NCBI GenBank assembly: GCA_963817905.1
Contig: CAWFPS010000003.1
Span: 744,001 to 808,000, forward strand
Origin: VRUE01 sp963817905
GTDB lineage: Bacteria; Actinomycetota; Thermoleophilia; Solirubrobacterales; 70-9
Reading direction: 5' to 3'
Length of the DNA: 64,000 nt
Within the stretch, counting starts at the first letter, position 1; each line of letters starts with the position of its first letter. The position numbers were made by a program, and so were the translations under genes. Below the pieces are notes generated by a model. The model saw only the letters and a list, made by a program, of their open reading frames with translations, ran no database searches and was not told the origin of the DNA. Positions 11,540 through 20,664 of this stretch are shown here, piece by piece.

Positions 11540-11583
11540 GCGAAGGCCGCGGCGGCGAGGAGCAGGGTGCGGCCAGACCGCAT
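6270..11583 (-). pseudogene. Frameshifted copy of the giant NHL/Ig/Fn3/propeller secreted protein (duplication copy 1)
   Basis: This is the left copy of the intact gene at 15257-20602, but the reading frame breaks near 8085. Copy 1 reads ggcgATAcgtcg where copy 2 reads ggcgCTcgtcg, a net gain of one base. The upstream part (signal peptide MRSGRTLLLAAAAFAALCLLATQAFA, NHL, Ig-like and Fn3 repeats) then runs into a stop near 7924. The downstream part (TolB/PD40-like propeller and basic tail) is still open in the other frame to 6270. I place the start at ATG 11583 because it opens a normal signal peptide; an in-frame ATG at 11799 gives an unlikely hydrophilic extension. The first ~20 residues differ from copy 2, and identity starts at LCLLATQAFA. 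If real, only truncated products are made; a sequencing error is the alternative. Confidence 0.8.
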
Positions 11584-11840
11584 CCGGCGCTTCGCATCTC
11601 TTTGTCCTCGGTCGGCCGCCTGCGGGTCACGCACTTGCCGGTCGTATGTCCTCCGCTCACGCTCGGGCGGACTGATGACGACCGGAGATCTTCCGCCCGA
11701 GCTTCCGCGTCCGGGCATGCTCGTGCGCTCCCCTTGCCGTCCTCCCTGCGTCCTTGAGCTGCTCGGCCGGATGCGGTCTGGCGCGTGGGTTGGCTTCATG
11801 CGAGGGCCTCCGAGGGGCGGTCGGGTCCCGAGGAGGGCGG

Positions 11841-11846
11841 TAGGAT
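11841..11846 (+). promoter_or_regulatory. Probable -10 box of a leaderless hicB mRNA
   Basis: TAGGAT fits the actinobacterial TANNNT -10 consensus and ends 6 bp before the hicB ATG. Transcription would therefore start at or next to the start codon. No convincing -35 is seen; a GGAGG lies ~20 bp upstream of the ATG, too far for ribosome binding. Confidence 0.5.
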
Positions 11847-11852
11847 TGAGGC

Positions 11853-12074
11853 ATGAGCGAGCGGCTTGAGTTGACGATCGTCTGCGAGAAGGATCCCGAC
11901 AGCGAGTGGATCATGGTTTCGATCCCCGAGGTTCCCGGCGTGCTCAGCCAGGGAAAAACCCGAGATAAAGCTCGGGAGAACGTCCTCGACGCGCTGGCAC
12001 TGATGCTCAGCCCCGACCCGGTTAAGGCCGGAGACGAGCGGGAGCGCGAAGCACTTCCGCTCACCGTCGGGTGA
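11853..12074 (+). CDS. hicB: HicB-family antitoxin
   Basis: 73 residues with the HicB N-terminal fold. The pattern is a beta strand (LELTIVCEKDPDSEWIMVSIPEVPG), then 'VLSQGKTRDKARENVLDALAL', matching the YxVxxPDLPGCxxxGxTxEEAxxNAxEAL signature. HicB proteins bind and neutralise the HicA mRNA interferase and often repress their own operon. A DNA-binding extension is not obvious at this length. The stop overlaps the GTG start of hicA (GTGA), as expected for an antitoxin-first operon. It sits on the plus strand between the two copies of the large minus-strand duplication. Confidence 0.8.
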   Translation: MSERLELTIVCEKDPDSEWIMVSIPEVPGVLSQGKTRDKARENVLDALALMLSPDPVKAGDEREREALPLTVG

Positions 12075-12354
12075 AGCGGCGGGACCTGGAGCGAACCTGC
12101 GCGAGCAGGGCGCCCGCAAGTTGGACGAGGGTGGGAACCACAGCCGCTGGGTCGGCGCCGACGGCTCTCGCTCCACGGTGCCCCGCCACCGCGAGATCCA
12201 CTATCCGCTCGCCCGCTCGATCTGCCGCCAACTCGAGCGATGTCGATGCCGAAGGGGTCACGGTAGCGGCGGGCGTGCCCCCTACTTTCGCGGCGGCGTC
12301 CATCAGCGCACCGCCGCCCGGCGGGACATCGAGCTGCGCTGCCCGCCACGGTGA
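12071..12354 (+). pseudogene. hicA: HicA-family mRNA interferase toxin, frameshifted
   Basis: From the GTG at 12071 the frame reads VKRRDLER and then derails. In the next frame the HicA signature continues: LREQGARKLDEGGNHSRW, then VPRHREIHYPLARSICRQLE. HicA proteins carry exactly this order, with the catalytic His in the GGNHS motif. One base is missing near 12095 (gagcgaacctgcgcgag). The catalytic half is thus present but cannot be made from the native start. The tail overlaps the 3' end of the convergent Cys-rich protein gene. A real pseudogene or a read error are both possible. Confidence 0.7.
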
Positions 12355-15260
12355 TGCTTGTGGTGCGCCTTATGGCGCTTCTTGCCCTTGCCCTTGCACC
12401 CCGCCCGCAGCTTCGGATGCGCGACGAAGGTCTTGCCGTTGTGGGCGGTGTATTTGACCGTCGCCCGGTAGGTCTTGGCGCAGATGTCGCGGCTGTTGAC
12501 CAAGAGGCCCTTCTTGCCGCCCTGAAGGCGGGTCACCAGCTTGGTGAAGGGGGCGTCGGGGATGAAGTCGAAGGTGTTGCGAATTCCTCCGTGGACCGAG
12601 TCGGTCCTACCGGCCGACTCGACTTTGAGCGGCTGGTAGGCGGGGCCCCGCAGGTCGGGGACCAGGTCGGGCAGGAGGTTGTCGGAGCTCCTGAGGTAGA
12701 CGTGGCCCGTGAGCGGGTAGTCGAGGATCGGGGTTTGCACCGTGGCGCTGCCGTAGACGGCGCCCTTGGGGCAGGCGTCGGCGGCGAACTGCACCCTGGT
12801 GCAGACCGTGCGGATGTGGGCGTTCTCGAGGAACTCCGAGCGCGGCATCGCCAGTGAGAGGCTGGCGATGTTGGCGTCGCCCGGCCGCGTCTTCAAGACC
12901 ACGGTCAGCTGCGGGTGCTTACCGCGCTTGGTTCCGCCCTTTAGCTTCAAGAACATCTGGGGCTTGAAGCCGAGTGAGGTGCACTCGGCCAGCTGGAAGC
13001 GCGAGGAGAGCCCGGCGACCTGGCCCAGGGTCGAGGTCAGCTGCCCGCTGACCGCGCTCGGATCACAGCTTGTGCCGGTCTCGGTGAACTGGGCGCGGTC
13101 GAGGGTCAGGTCGACCGAGCGCACGTCGGTGGGGATCCCGTCGAGGATCGCGGGGATCGGGTCCGACACCGCGGTGATCTGCGCGGTCTTGGAGTCGATG
13201 TAGAGGGCTGTGCGGACGACGATCGTGCCCAGGTCGAAGGGGCCGGCGGTCGCCGGGGTGAGGATCGCAAAGCTGAGCGGGGCGCCTTTGTAGGGGCCGG
13301 CCATGTAGACCTTGCCGGGGGCGTAGTAGGGCGATGGGCCCGCTCCCGCTCCGGCGATGACGGTGCCGACCTGCGAGTTCGCCGGGCAGGAGGGCGAGGC
13401 CTTCTCCCCCGCGCCCGACTTGGCGGCGGCGACGGCGAGGGCGGCATCGGAGCACTGGGCGACGCCGGCCAGCTTGGCGATCATGCCCTGCGGCGGGCTG
13501 ACGCTCACCGCGGAGAAGTTCTGCGTCGCATCGTCGCGGCGCAGGTGCATGACGAAGGGCGAGTAGCTCTTGGCGACCGGGCTGACCACGCCGGCGTCAA
13601 AGGAAGGCGCGTTGGGCTGATCGCAGCTGCCTCCGGTGATCGACCAGGAATCGCTGGTCGCCACCGGCGAGCTCGGGTCTGAGTAGGGGGTCAGCTCGCC
13701 GGCGCTCGAGTAATCGCCGCAGGCCGGGGTGCGCAGGGTCGCGCGCGGGCCCTGCTTGACGTGCAGGTAGAAATGCTCGAAGGGCAGCTGCGGGGCGTCG
13801 GTGACGGTCGTGGTCAGCTGCCCGGTGAGCGGATCCGGGGTGACCTTGGCCGCGAGCTTGGCGATGAAGCCGCGCTCGGTGTCGTTGACGACGATGTAGA
13901 TGGCGGTTAGGGATCTGAACGGGTTGTCGTAGGGGTCGGCGATGTAGACGGTGCCGGGCGCCGGGGCGTCCAAAAGCGGCGTGTCGACCTCCACCCGGCC
14001 GATCTTCGAGGCATCGGGGCAGGTTGGCTGCGCTTTGGTGAAGTGGATCGGGGTCTGCTGGCCGACCGGCGTGGTGAGGCCGACCTCCGCCGCAGAACAG
14101 CCGTCGAGGCCGTTTGCCCCGGAGGGGTTGATCACCAGGCCCGGGGGCAGCGTGACTACCGTGTCCTTGAGGTGGGAGGTCGCCAGGCCGCAGTCGAACT
14201 GGGGTTTGGTCGGCGCCGGGAACGGTTTGATCTGTTTGCAGGCGTCGTTGTTTTGCGGGGTGTGGACGTCGACCTCAAGGCCTGTGGGCTGGTCGGCGAC
14301 GTTGGTGGTGGGCTGCGCGGAGAGCGTCGGGGTGAATTTGACCTGGTCGCAGCCGGTTGGCGGCGGGGCGGTGTCGGTCGCCTCGATCCAGTCCTCCGAG
14401 CCCGCCCAGACGCTCTGCCAGGAGCGCGCGGCGATCGTGAAGTCAAGCGGCCCGGTGGAGCAGTTGGTCGGCGCGGAGAGGAAGGGCTTGACGGCGCCGG
14501 AAGCCAAGGCCCCCCAGGTGCCGGTGTTGCGGTTCATGCGCTGGAGGTCGTGGACGGAGTCGTGGGGAACCCCCCAGATGGTGAGGGTCGCGTACTCCAC
14601 GTGGAAGCCGGTCTGAATGTCGCGGGTATTGACCCGCAGCCCGTAGTCGCCATCGCTTCGCACCTCGGGGAACAGCACGCCGGTAACGGTCAGCGCCTTG
14701 AAGCCGAGCATCGCCGCCTCCCCCGGCGGCGGCACCAACAGGTTGACGGGAACCAGCAAAATGACACCGCCGGCCCTGATCGCGATCACGCCGACCTGGC
14801 TGTTGACCGGGCAGTTGCCGGCGGTGGCGCCGTAGAAGTCGGCCAGCTCGCAAGGGGGGACCGCCCCGGGGTTGCCGACCGCTCCGGCGGGGGCGTCGGC
14901 GACGATGTCCTTGACGTCATCGGCGGGGGTGGTCGCCGCGAAACTGAAGCGGGTGGAGAAGTCGGGGTGGGCGCCGGCCTGGGTCAGCTCGGGAGTGTCG
15001 GTGATCGCCCCCAGCCAGCTCAGATAGGCGCCGTCGCCGTTGAAAGACGACCCCCCGTTGGCGCCCGGCGGCGGGGACTGGGTGGTGGGGGCATGGCCCT
15101 TGGCAAAGACGCTGCCCGGCTCGAAGGCGAAGTCGGCCCGCGCGGCGGGGGCAAGCGCCGCCAGCGAGGCCGCCGCCACCGCGACGGCGAGCGCCGCCTT
15201 GGTGAGAAGGGCGCGAGGGCGCGCGGCGACCCTCGGGGACATGGCCTGAATGGCACTCAT
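12303..15260 (-). CDS. Secreted Cys-rich repeat protein with polybasic C-terminus (duplication copy 2)
   Basis: 985 residues, nearly identical to the product of 3334-6273, with the same signal peptide, Cys-Pro repeats and PY/GAP motifs. Differences concentrate in the last ~130 residues, including a different Lys/Arg/His tail (GKGKKRHKAHHKHHRGG then RSSMSRRAAVR). The start codon overlaps the stop of the giant NHL gene (ATGA), so both are translated from one mRNA, presumably in fixed ratio. Conservation of the pair after duplication suggests the two products act together. Function is unknown; secretion and disulfide bonding are inferred from sequence. Confidence 0.9.
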   Translation of the reverse strand: MSAIQAMSPRVAARPRALLTKAALAVAVAAASLAALAPAARADFAFEPGSVFAKGHAPTTQSPPPGANGGSSFNGDGAYLSWLGAITDTPELTQAGAHPDFSTRFSFAATTPADDVKDIVADAPAGAVGNPGAVPPCELADFYGATAGNCPVNSQVGVIAIRAGGVILLVPVNLLVPPPGEAAMLGFKALTVTGVLFPEVRSDGDYGLRVNTRDIQTGFHVEYATLTIWGVPHDSVHDLQRMNRNTGTWGALASGAVKPFLSAPTNCSTGPLDFTIAARSWQSVWAGSEDWIEATDTAPPPTGCDQVKFTPTLSAQPTTNVADQPTGLEVDVHTPQNNDACKQIKPFPAPTKPQFDCGLATSHLKDTVVTLPPGLVINPSGANGLDGCSAAEVGLTTPVGQQTPIHFTKAQPTCPDASKIGRVEVDTPLLDAPAPGTVYIADPYDNPFRSLTAIYIVVNDTERGFIAKLAAKVTPDPLTGQLTTTVTDAPQLPFEHFYLHVKQGPRATLRTPACGDYSSAGELTPYSDPSSPVATSDSWSITGGSCDQPNAPSFDAGVVSPVAKSYSPFVMHLRRDDATQNFSAVSVSPPQGMIAKLAGVAQCSDAALAVAAAKSGAGEKASPSCPANSQVGTVIAGAGAGPSPYYAPGKVYMAGPYKGAPLSFAILTPATAGPFDLGTIVVRTALYIDSKTAQITAVSDPIPAILDGIPTDVRSVDLTLDRAQFTETGTSCDPSAVSGQLTSTLGQVAGLSSRFQLAECTSLGFKPQMFLKLKGGTKRGKHPQLTVVLKTRPGDANIASLSLAMPRSEFLENAHIRTVCTRVQFAADACPKGAVYGSATVQTPILDYPLTGHVYLRSSDNLLPDLVPDLRGPAYQPLKVESAGRTDSVHGGIRNTFDFIPDAPFTKLVTRLQGGKKGLLVNSRDICAKTYRATVKYTAHNGKTFVAHPKLRAGCKGKGKKRHKAHHKHHRGGQRSSMSRRAAVR

Positions 15261-18200
15261 CGGTTCACCCTCCTGTTGCAGCGCTTAGCTCGACGGTTGA
15301 GGCGGCGCGCTTGGCGGCGCAACGCCCGCGCCCTCTTGGCCTGGCCCCTCTTTGCGGCCTTCTTTGCGATGCGCAGCTTGCGCTTGGCGCGCTTGTTGAA
15401 GGTGCCGCAGCTGTTGGGGGGCGGGTCGGGCGGACCGACGAAGGCTCTGCTGCCCGCACCCGGCTGATCGGGGGCTTTGCTCCCCGAGCCCTCGCAGGCG
15501 CCGGCGCTGACGTCACAGGGCGGCGTCGGCGGGGCGTAGGGGAAGCCGCCGTCGGTGCGCGCCGCGTAGAGCTTGGTCACCCCCGGCTCTTTGTCCTGGA
15601 GGGCGAGCGCGCTGGTGGTGGCAAAGAGGACGGTGGCGCCGTCGCGGCCGGCGTTGGAGAACACCGAGGCGTAGCTGGAGGTGCCCGAGGAGAGCAGCCA
15701 AAGCTCCCCGCCCCGGTACTCATAGGCGTCGTCGGCGTGGTTTTGGTCCCCGCTCACCAGCGCCGTCGGGGTGTCGAAGAAGACCGCGCCGTCGCCGGCG
15801 ATCCAGCGCTTGTCGTCGCGGCCGTGCTGCCAGGGGTCCTTGGCGCCAAAGCCCGGCCCGAGGTCGGGGTTGTTCACCGCGCCGGCGGGCAGCGAGCCGT
15901 CGCTCGGGCAAGAGGCGCAATCGAGCGTCCCCGCCCCGGCGTCATAGACATAGAGCTGGGTGGCGGCGCCACTCGCCTTCCCCGCGACCAGGTTCTGGCT
16001 CGAGCCGAAGCCAAAGACCGCGCCGTCGGGGGAGTTATAGGCCTGCCTGTCCGTCCACTCCGCCTGCCAGACGGCGCCGTCGCCGCTGCCCAGCGCCGCG
16101 ATGAAGCGCAACTCGATCGGCCCGTTGACGTCGGCTCCCAGCTTTGCCATGTAGAGGTTTCGGCCGCTCGCCGAGGGCAGCTGGCCCTGCGGGTTGGGTG
16201 GGGTGTCGTATTGCGCGTTGGCGACGAAGTAGACGATCCGCCCGTCATCGGAGTTGGCGGCGACGCCGAGCACCCCGGCGCGGTCGGCGCTGGGCGGGTC
16301 GACAGCGGGGTCGGCGAGGCCGTCAAGGCGCGAGGTCAGGTCGCGCACCTTGTCGGCGGCGAGATCGTAGACGTAGAGGTCGTCTTGGTGGGTAGAGCCG
16401 TTCGTGTTGTAGGTGGCGCCGGAGTCGGGAGTGAGCCGCGAGGCCGAGGTGAAAAAGACCCGCGAGTCGTCGGCGGCGGCGCCGCGGTAGGTGACATAGG
16501 CGGGCTGGGGGGCCGGCAGCGGCGCCACGCCGGTCTCCTTTGCCACCTCGACCGTCGGTTGGCCGTCGCGCTGCAGGTAAAGGGTGCTGCCGGTGGCGCC
16601 GGAGTCATCGCGTCTGGCGTCCCAGACGACGCGACTGCCGTCGCGCGAGACCGTGTGAAGGAGGGAGGTCGCGCAGCGGTTAAAGCCGTCCAGGAGGGTG
16701 GGGCAAAGGCCCACCTCCGAGCCCGCCGTCGGGACGCTGGCGTCCGGGCGCACGCCGACGAAGCGCAGCTGCCCGTCGCTCCACTTGTAAAGGCGCGGGG
16801 CGGCGTTGGGGGTGGTGTCGGCGTCGAGCAGCTGGGACCGGGAGGAGAAGATCACGGTGCGCCCGTCGGCCGACATCGTCGCCATCGCCGGGGATGCCGA
16901 CCCGCCCTCGCTATTCACATTCTCCTGGGCAAAGTCCGCGATCGGATGCGGCGCGCTCTGCGGCGTGCCGGCCGGGATGCGCGGGTCGCGGGAGATCCAG
17001 GTGTAGGAGCCGTCGGGCTGGCGTTGATAGACGTCCTGGCTGGCGTTTTGGTCGTCGGGGTCGAGGCCGGCGCTCGTCGTGAACAGCTCGCGCTGGGCGT
17101 CCGCCGCGCGGCCGAGGCTTGTGGCGCCCGCGGCGATCCCGAGCCCCTGCACCCGCCAGCCGTCCCCTCCGCGCACCGTCCCGTAGGTCGGCGCATTGCC
17201 GCCGCCCACATGGTCTTCGGGCAGGGGCACCTCGTCGCCCGGTAGGGGCTGGGAGGAGATGAAGTCCGCCCCGTCGCCGTCCTCGCTGACGCCAAAGGTG
17301 CCGCCGTTGATCAGGAAGGGGATGCCGCCGCTGGGGTACTGGCTGGCGATCTCATAGGCGCGGCAGTCCGGCAGCGCCTCAGAGCCCTGCTGCTGGCGGA
17401 TCGCCGCGTTGGGGCAGCTGGGGGGAGGTTGCGGGGCGGCCGGGGTGGTGAAGGTCTGATCGGGCCCGGTGGTGGTTGCGGTCGCGTTGGTGGCGACGAG
17501 CTGGTAGTGGTAGGTGGTCTCGGGGGTGAGCCCGGTGAGGTCCGCCGAGACGGCTACCGGGGCGCCTCCGGCGGGCAGGTTGCCGACCGTCGTCGTGTTG
17601 GCGTAGCTCTCGCTGGTGCCCCAGTTGAAGTGGTAGTCGCTGACCGCCTGGCCCTCGGGGTCGATCGCCCCCCGCAGGGTGGCGGCGTCGGCGCCGGTGA
17701 CCTCGGCCGCCGCATGAAAGCTCGGCGCCGCGCCCGGCGTGGTGAAGGTCGCCGGCCCGGCGATCGCCTGGGTCGGGGCGAAGAGCTGGATGGCCACCAG
17801 GCGCACGTGGTAGGTGGTGGAGGGGACCAGGTCGGTCGCTATCTGTGTGACCGGGACCGGGGAATCGCCGCTGCCCGCGTTGGCGTCGGTGACGGGCCGC
17901 CGCTGCGCGTTGGCGAAGCCGTTGGCGGAGAACTCGGCGTCATCGACGTACTCGAAGCGGTAGTTGGTCTGAAAGCCGTTGGGGTCGACTGTGCCCGAGA
18001 GGGTCGCGCTGTGGGCGCCGGGGGCGCTGACCGGGTCAAGGGTCGCGGCGGGGTTGGCGCTGTCTTTGAGCACGTAGACCCGCTCTTCGGAGACCTGGCT
18101 GGCTTTGGCGTCGATGTAGAGGCGCCCGCTCGCCGGGTCGAGCCCCAGCCCGCCCAGGTTGGTGAGGGCGGTGGCGGCGCCGTGGGTGTCGTCGACGGCG

Positions 18201-20522
18201 CTCGGGGCGGCGGCGAGGCCGGGGTCGTTGGCGGGACCGAACTGCAAAACGGCCTTGCTGGTTGAGCCGTCGCGCAGCAGGTAGAGGGCATTGGTGGCGG
18301 GGTCGACCTCAAGGCCGGCGGTGGCGGTGGCCGGGGAGCCGGTCGCCAGGGTGCCCGGCGCCGCCGCGGAGCCCTCGGTCACGGTGGCGATCGAGCAGCT
18401 GCCGAGGCTCACCACCGCGGTGCAGCTCATCGGCGGCACGTCGGTGTGGGCGAAGTTGCCTCCGAAGGTGACGTTGCTCCCCGAGACCGTGAAGCTCGGC
18501 CCGCACTTGGCCTCAAGCGCCGCGTCGATGTTGGCAGCTGTAGTGCTTGAATCCACATAGGCGATCGGGTCGGTGGTGTCGCCGTTCGGGCAGGTAAGGG
18601 TGAAGGTGTCCCCGTGGGTGAAGTTCGTAAAGTCGAACCTCTGCTGCTCGTTGACGTCGGCCTGCGCGGCTGTGATCGGCGCCAGGAAGCCGACCCCGCC
18701 GCCGTTGAGGTTGGCGCTGTCATAGCGCTCGATCTCACCGCCGGCGGCGTCGTTTGAGGCGTAGAGGATGCCGCGCGGATCGACCGCCAGCTTGCGCGGC
18801 TGATCGGGGCCGAACTGGGCCGCGGAGCCAAAGGAGGACGGTGAGGAGCCGTCGAGGCCGAAGGTGTCAACGCGCCGATTGGCGGAATCGGCGAGATACA
18901 CCGTGCCCGAGCCGGCGGCCCCGTCGGGTGAGACGGCGATGCCGAGCGCGCCGGCGGCGGCGCTGGAGCCGATCTGCCCGGCCCCGGCCCCGGGGCCGCC
19001 GCGGTGACAGGCGACCGCGCCCTCACAGACCTCCATCCCGCCGGAGGCGCCGGGGGTGTCGGTGGCGACCGCCCCGGCGGCGGCGCCGGAGACGCCGACC
19101 GGGAACGAGTAGCCCGCCCCGCCCGGGGGAGGCGGGCTGCCGATCCCGCCCGCGGTGACGGCGTTGGCGCTCACCCCGGCGAGCGTCAGGCCGTTTTGGG
19201 TGCCGGTGACGAGACACTGCAGCACGCCGGGCACGTCGGCGGCCTGCACGACGCGGCCGACCGCTGGGGCGCCGCTGGGGAAGGTCCCCGAGGCCCCGGC
19301 GATCGGCGCCCCGTTTTTGTACCACTGGTAGGTGACGGTGAAGGTGGCGCTGGGGACCCAGTTTCCCCGGTAGCAGTACTGCACCGATCCGGCGCTCGGG
19401 GCATCTCCGGCACCCTGGTTGGGGGCATTGAGCTGGCCGACCGCGGGCGGCAGCGCCGCGCTCGGGAAGGGCGAGACGATCTCGGGCTGTGAGGCCTGGG
19501 TCGAGCCGCCGTTGGCGTTCAGCTTGAAGACCTGGCACTGCAGCGGCTTGCCGGCGTCGGCGGCTACGGTGGTGTAGGTGTTGGTGGTGGCGCCGGCGCC
19601 GGTGGAGGGGGCGCCGTTGGTGAGCCACTGGTAGTTGGTCGTGGTCGCCGGGTTCGGGCTGGCGCAGGTGAAGGTGGTGCCGACCGGCGAGCTGAGGCCT
19701 TTGCTGTAGGAGCCGCCCACGCCGAAGCCGGGCTCGCCTTCGACGCTCAGCTCGGCGACGTCTCGCTCGGCGAGGTTTCCCTGGAAGTGCACCGTCCAGG
19801 GGCCGCCGGCGGCGCCCGCGACGCTGACGTCGCCGGCGCCGATGGCGCCGAGACCTTCGAGAGCGCTCTGCACCTGTGCGGCGGTGGCGGCCACCGCGAT
19901 CGGGGCGGAGGGGCTGCCGCCGAACTTGAGGAGGAACTGGCCGTCGACGCCGGGGTCGAGGGTGATCGTCTGCACCTCGTCGGTGCCGGCGACATCGCCG
20001 GCCTCGCCGGGGACGATCACGTCCCAGCCGAAGGAGCGGATGAAGGCGCCGGTTCCGTCGTACTCGTTGACGCGGTTGTTGCCGGCGTCGGAGACGTAGA
20101 CGTTGCCGGTGTCGGGGTCGACGGCGATTGCCTGGGGGGCGCTCAGCGAGCCGTTGCCGGAGACGGCGCCGTTGCCGGCGGAGGCGATTGCCGCCTGGCA
20201 CTCGGCGGCGACTGTGCAGATCTCGTATTTCTTCGCGGCGGCGTCGCCCTGGTCGCCGCTGCCGCCGGAGGAGACCACATCGGCGCCCCAGGCCGAGACG
20301 AAGCTGCCGTCTTTGTCGAAGAGCTGGATGCGGTTGCTGCCGGTGTCGGCGACGTAGATGTCACCGACGTCGGCGGGGCCGACCCCGGAGGAGTTGACGG
20401 CGACATCGCGGGCGCCGTTCAACTCGGCGCCGAACTGGGTCAGGCCGGTGCCGTCGAAGGCGCCGAAGTAGTCGGCCACCTCCTTGGAAGCGAAAGCCTG
20501 TGTGGCGAGCAGGCAGAGGGCG
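12390..20522. repeat. Copy 2 of the ~8.1 kb tandem duplication
   Basis: This is the partner of 3403-11539, same orientation, separated by ~850 bp that contain hicBA. Both genes in this copy are intact. Protein differences between copies cluster in the Fn3 part of the giant protein and in the C-terminal tail of the Cys-rich protein. Confidence 0.92.
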
Positions 20523-20602
20523 AGGGCGATCGCCAAGAAGGCAACGGCCCATAGATGGAAGCCCTTGGGCCTGCTGGCTGAAGAGCGCTGCTCACCGGTC
20601 AT
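15257..20602 (-). CDS. Giant secreted NHL / Ig-like / Fn3 / TolB-like propeller protein (intact copy)
   Basis: 1781 residues. A signal peptide (MTGEQRSSASRPKG, then hydrophobic to ATQAFA) is followed by NHL-type units (DVAVNSSGVG..GDIYVADTGSNRIQLFDKDG; AIAVDPDTGNVYVSDAGNNRVNEYD). Two Ig-like units contain NYQWLTNG and TYQWYKNG. Further NHL units lie at ~560-650. Two Fn3-like units (~910-1130) contain 'TYHVRLVA' and 'TYHYQLVATN'. The C-terminal half holds PD40/TolB-like blades (SADGRTVIFSSRSQLL, VSRDGSRVVWDARR). The last ~50 residues are extremely Arg/Lys-rich. The start has a good ribosome site (GGAGAAGGGACG) 15 bp upstream. Such mosaics of extracellular binding folds are common in Solirubrobacterales; the ligand is unknown. 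Confidence 0.9.
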   Translation of the reverse strand: MTGEQRSSASRPKGFHLWAVAFLAIALALCLLATQAFASKEVADYFGAFDGTGLTQFGAELNGARDVAVNSSGVGPADVGDIYVADTGSNRIQLFDKDGSFVSAWGADVVSSGGSGDQGDAAAKKYEICTVAAECQAAIASAGNGAVSGNGSLSAPQAIAVDPDTGNVYVSDAGNNRVNEYDGTGAFIRSFGWDVIVPGEAGDVAGTDEVQTITLDPGVDGQFLLKFGGSPSAPIAVAATAAQVQSALEGLGAIGAGDVSVAGAAGGPWTVHFQGNLAERDVAELSVEGEPGFGVGGSYSKGLSSPVGTTFTCASPNPATTTNYQWLTNGAPSTGAGATTNTYTTVAADAGKPLQCQVFKLNANGGSTQASQPEIVSPFPSAALPPAVGQLNAPNQGAGDAPSAGSVQYCYRGNWVPSATFTVTYQWYKNGAPIAGASGTFPSGAPAVGRVVQAADVPGVLQCLVTGTQNGLTLAGVSANAVTAGGIGSPPPPGGAGYSFPVGVSGAAAGAVATDTPGASGGMEVCEGAVACHRGGPGAGAGQIGSSAAAGALGIAVSPDGAAGSGTVYLADSANRRVDTFGLDGSSPSSFGSAAQFGPDQPRKLAVDPRGILYASNDAAGGEIERYDSANLNGGGVGFLAPITAAQADVNEQQRFDFTNFTHGDTFTLTCPNGDTTDPIAYVDSSTTAANIDAALEAKCGPSFTVSGSNVTFGGNFAHTDVPPMSCTAVVSLGSCSIATVTEGSAAAPGTLATGSPATATAGLEVDPATNALYLLRDGSTSKAVLQFGPANDPGLAAAPSAVDDTHGAATALTNLGGLGLDPASGRLYIDAKASQVSEERVYVLKDSANPAATLDPVSAPGAHSATLSGTVDPNGFQTNYRFEYVDDAEFSANGFANAQRRPVTDANAGSGDSPVPVTQIATDLVPSTTYHVRLVAIQLFAPTQAIAGPATFTTPGAAPSFHAAAEVTGADAATLRGAIDPEGQAVSDYHFNWGTSESYANTTTVGNLPAGGAPVAVSADLTGLTPETTYHYQLVATNATATTTGPDQTFTTPAAPQPPPSCPNAAIRQQQGSEALPDCRAYEIASQYPSGGIPFLINGGTFGVSEDGDGADFISSQPLPGDEVPLPEDHVGGGNAPTYGTVRGGDGWRVQGLGIAAGATSLGRAADAQRELFTTSAGLDPDDQNASQDVYQRQPDGSYTWISRDPRIPAGTPQSAPHPIADFAQENVNSEGGSASPAMATMSADGRTVIFSSRSQLLDADTTPNAAPRLYKWSDGQLRFVGVRPDASVPTAGSEVGLCPTLLDGFNRCATSLLHTVSRDGSRVVWDARRDDSGATGSTLYLQRDGQPTVEVAKETGVAPLPAPQPAYVTYRGAAADDSRVFFTSASRLTPDSGATYNTNGSTHQDDLYVYDLAADKVRDLTSRLDGLADPAVDPPSADRAGVLGVAANSDDGRIVYFVANAQYDTPPNPQGQLPSASGRNLYMAKLGADVNGPIELRFIAALGSGDGAVWQAEWTDRQAYNSPDGAVFGFGSSQNLVAGKASGAATQLYVYDAGAGTLDCASCPSDGSLPAGAVNNPDLGPGFGAKDPWQHGRDDKRWIAGDGAVFFDTPTALVSGDQNHADDAYEYRGGELWLLSSGTSSYASVFSNAGRDGATVLFATTSALALQDKEPGVTKLYAARTDGGFPYAPPTPPCDVSAGACEGSGSKAPDQPGAGSRAFVGPPDPPPNSCGTFNKRAKRKLRIAKKAAKRGQAKRARALRRQARRLNRRAKRCNRRVNR

Positions 20603-20664
20603 GCTCGTACGTCCCTTCTCCGCTTATTCGAGCGTGCTGTCAAGGCAGGTGTTGTAGACGTCGA

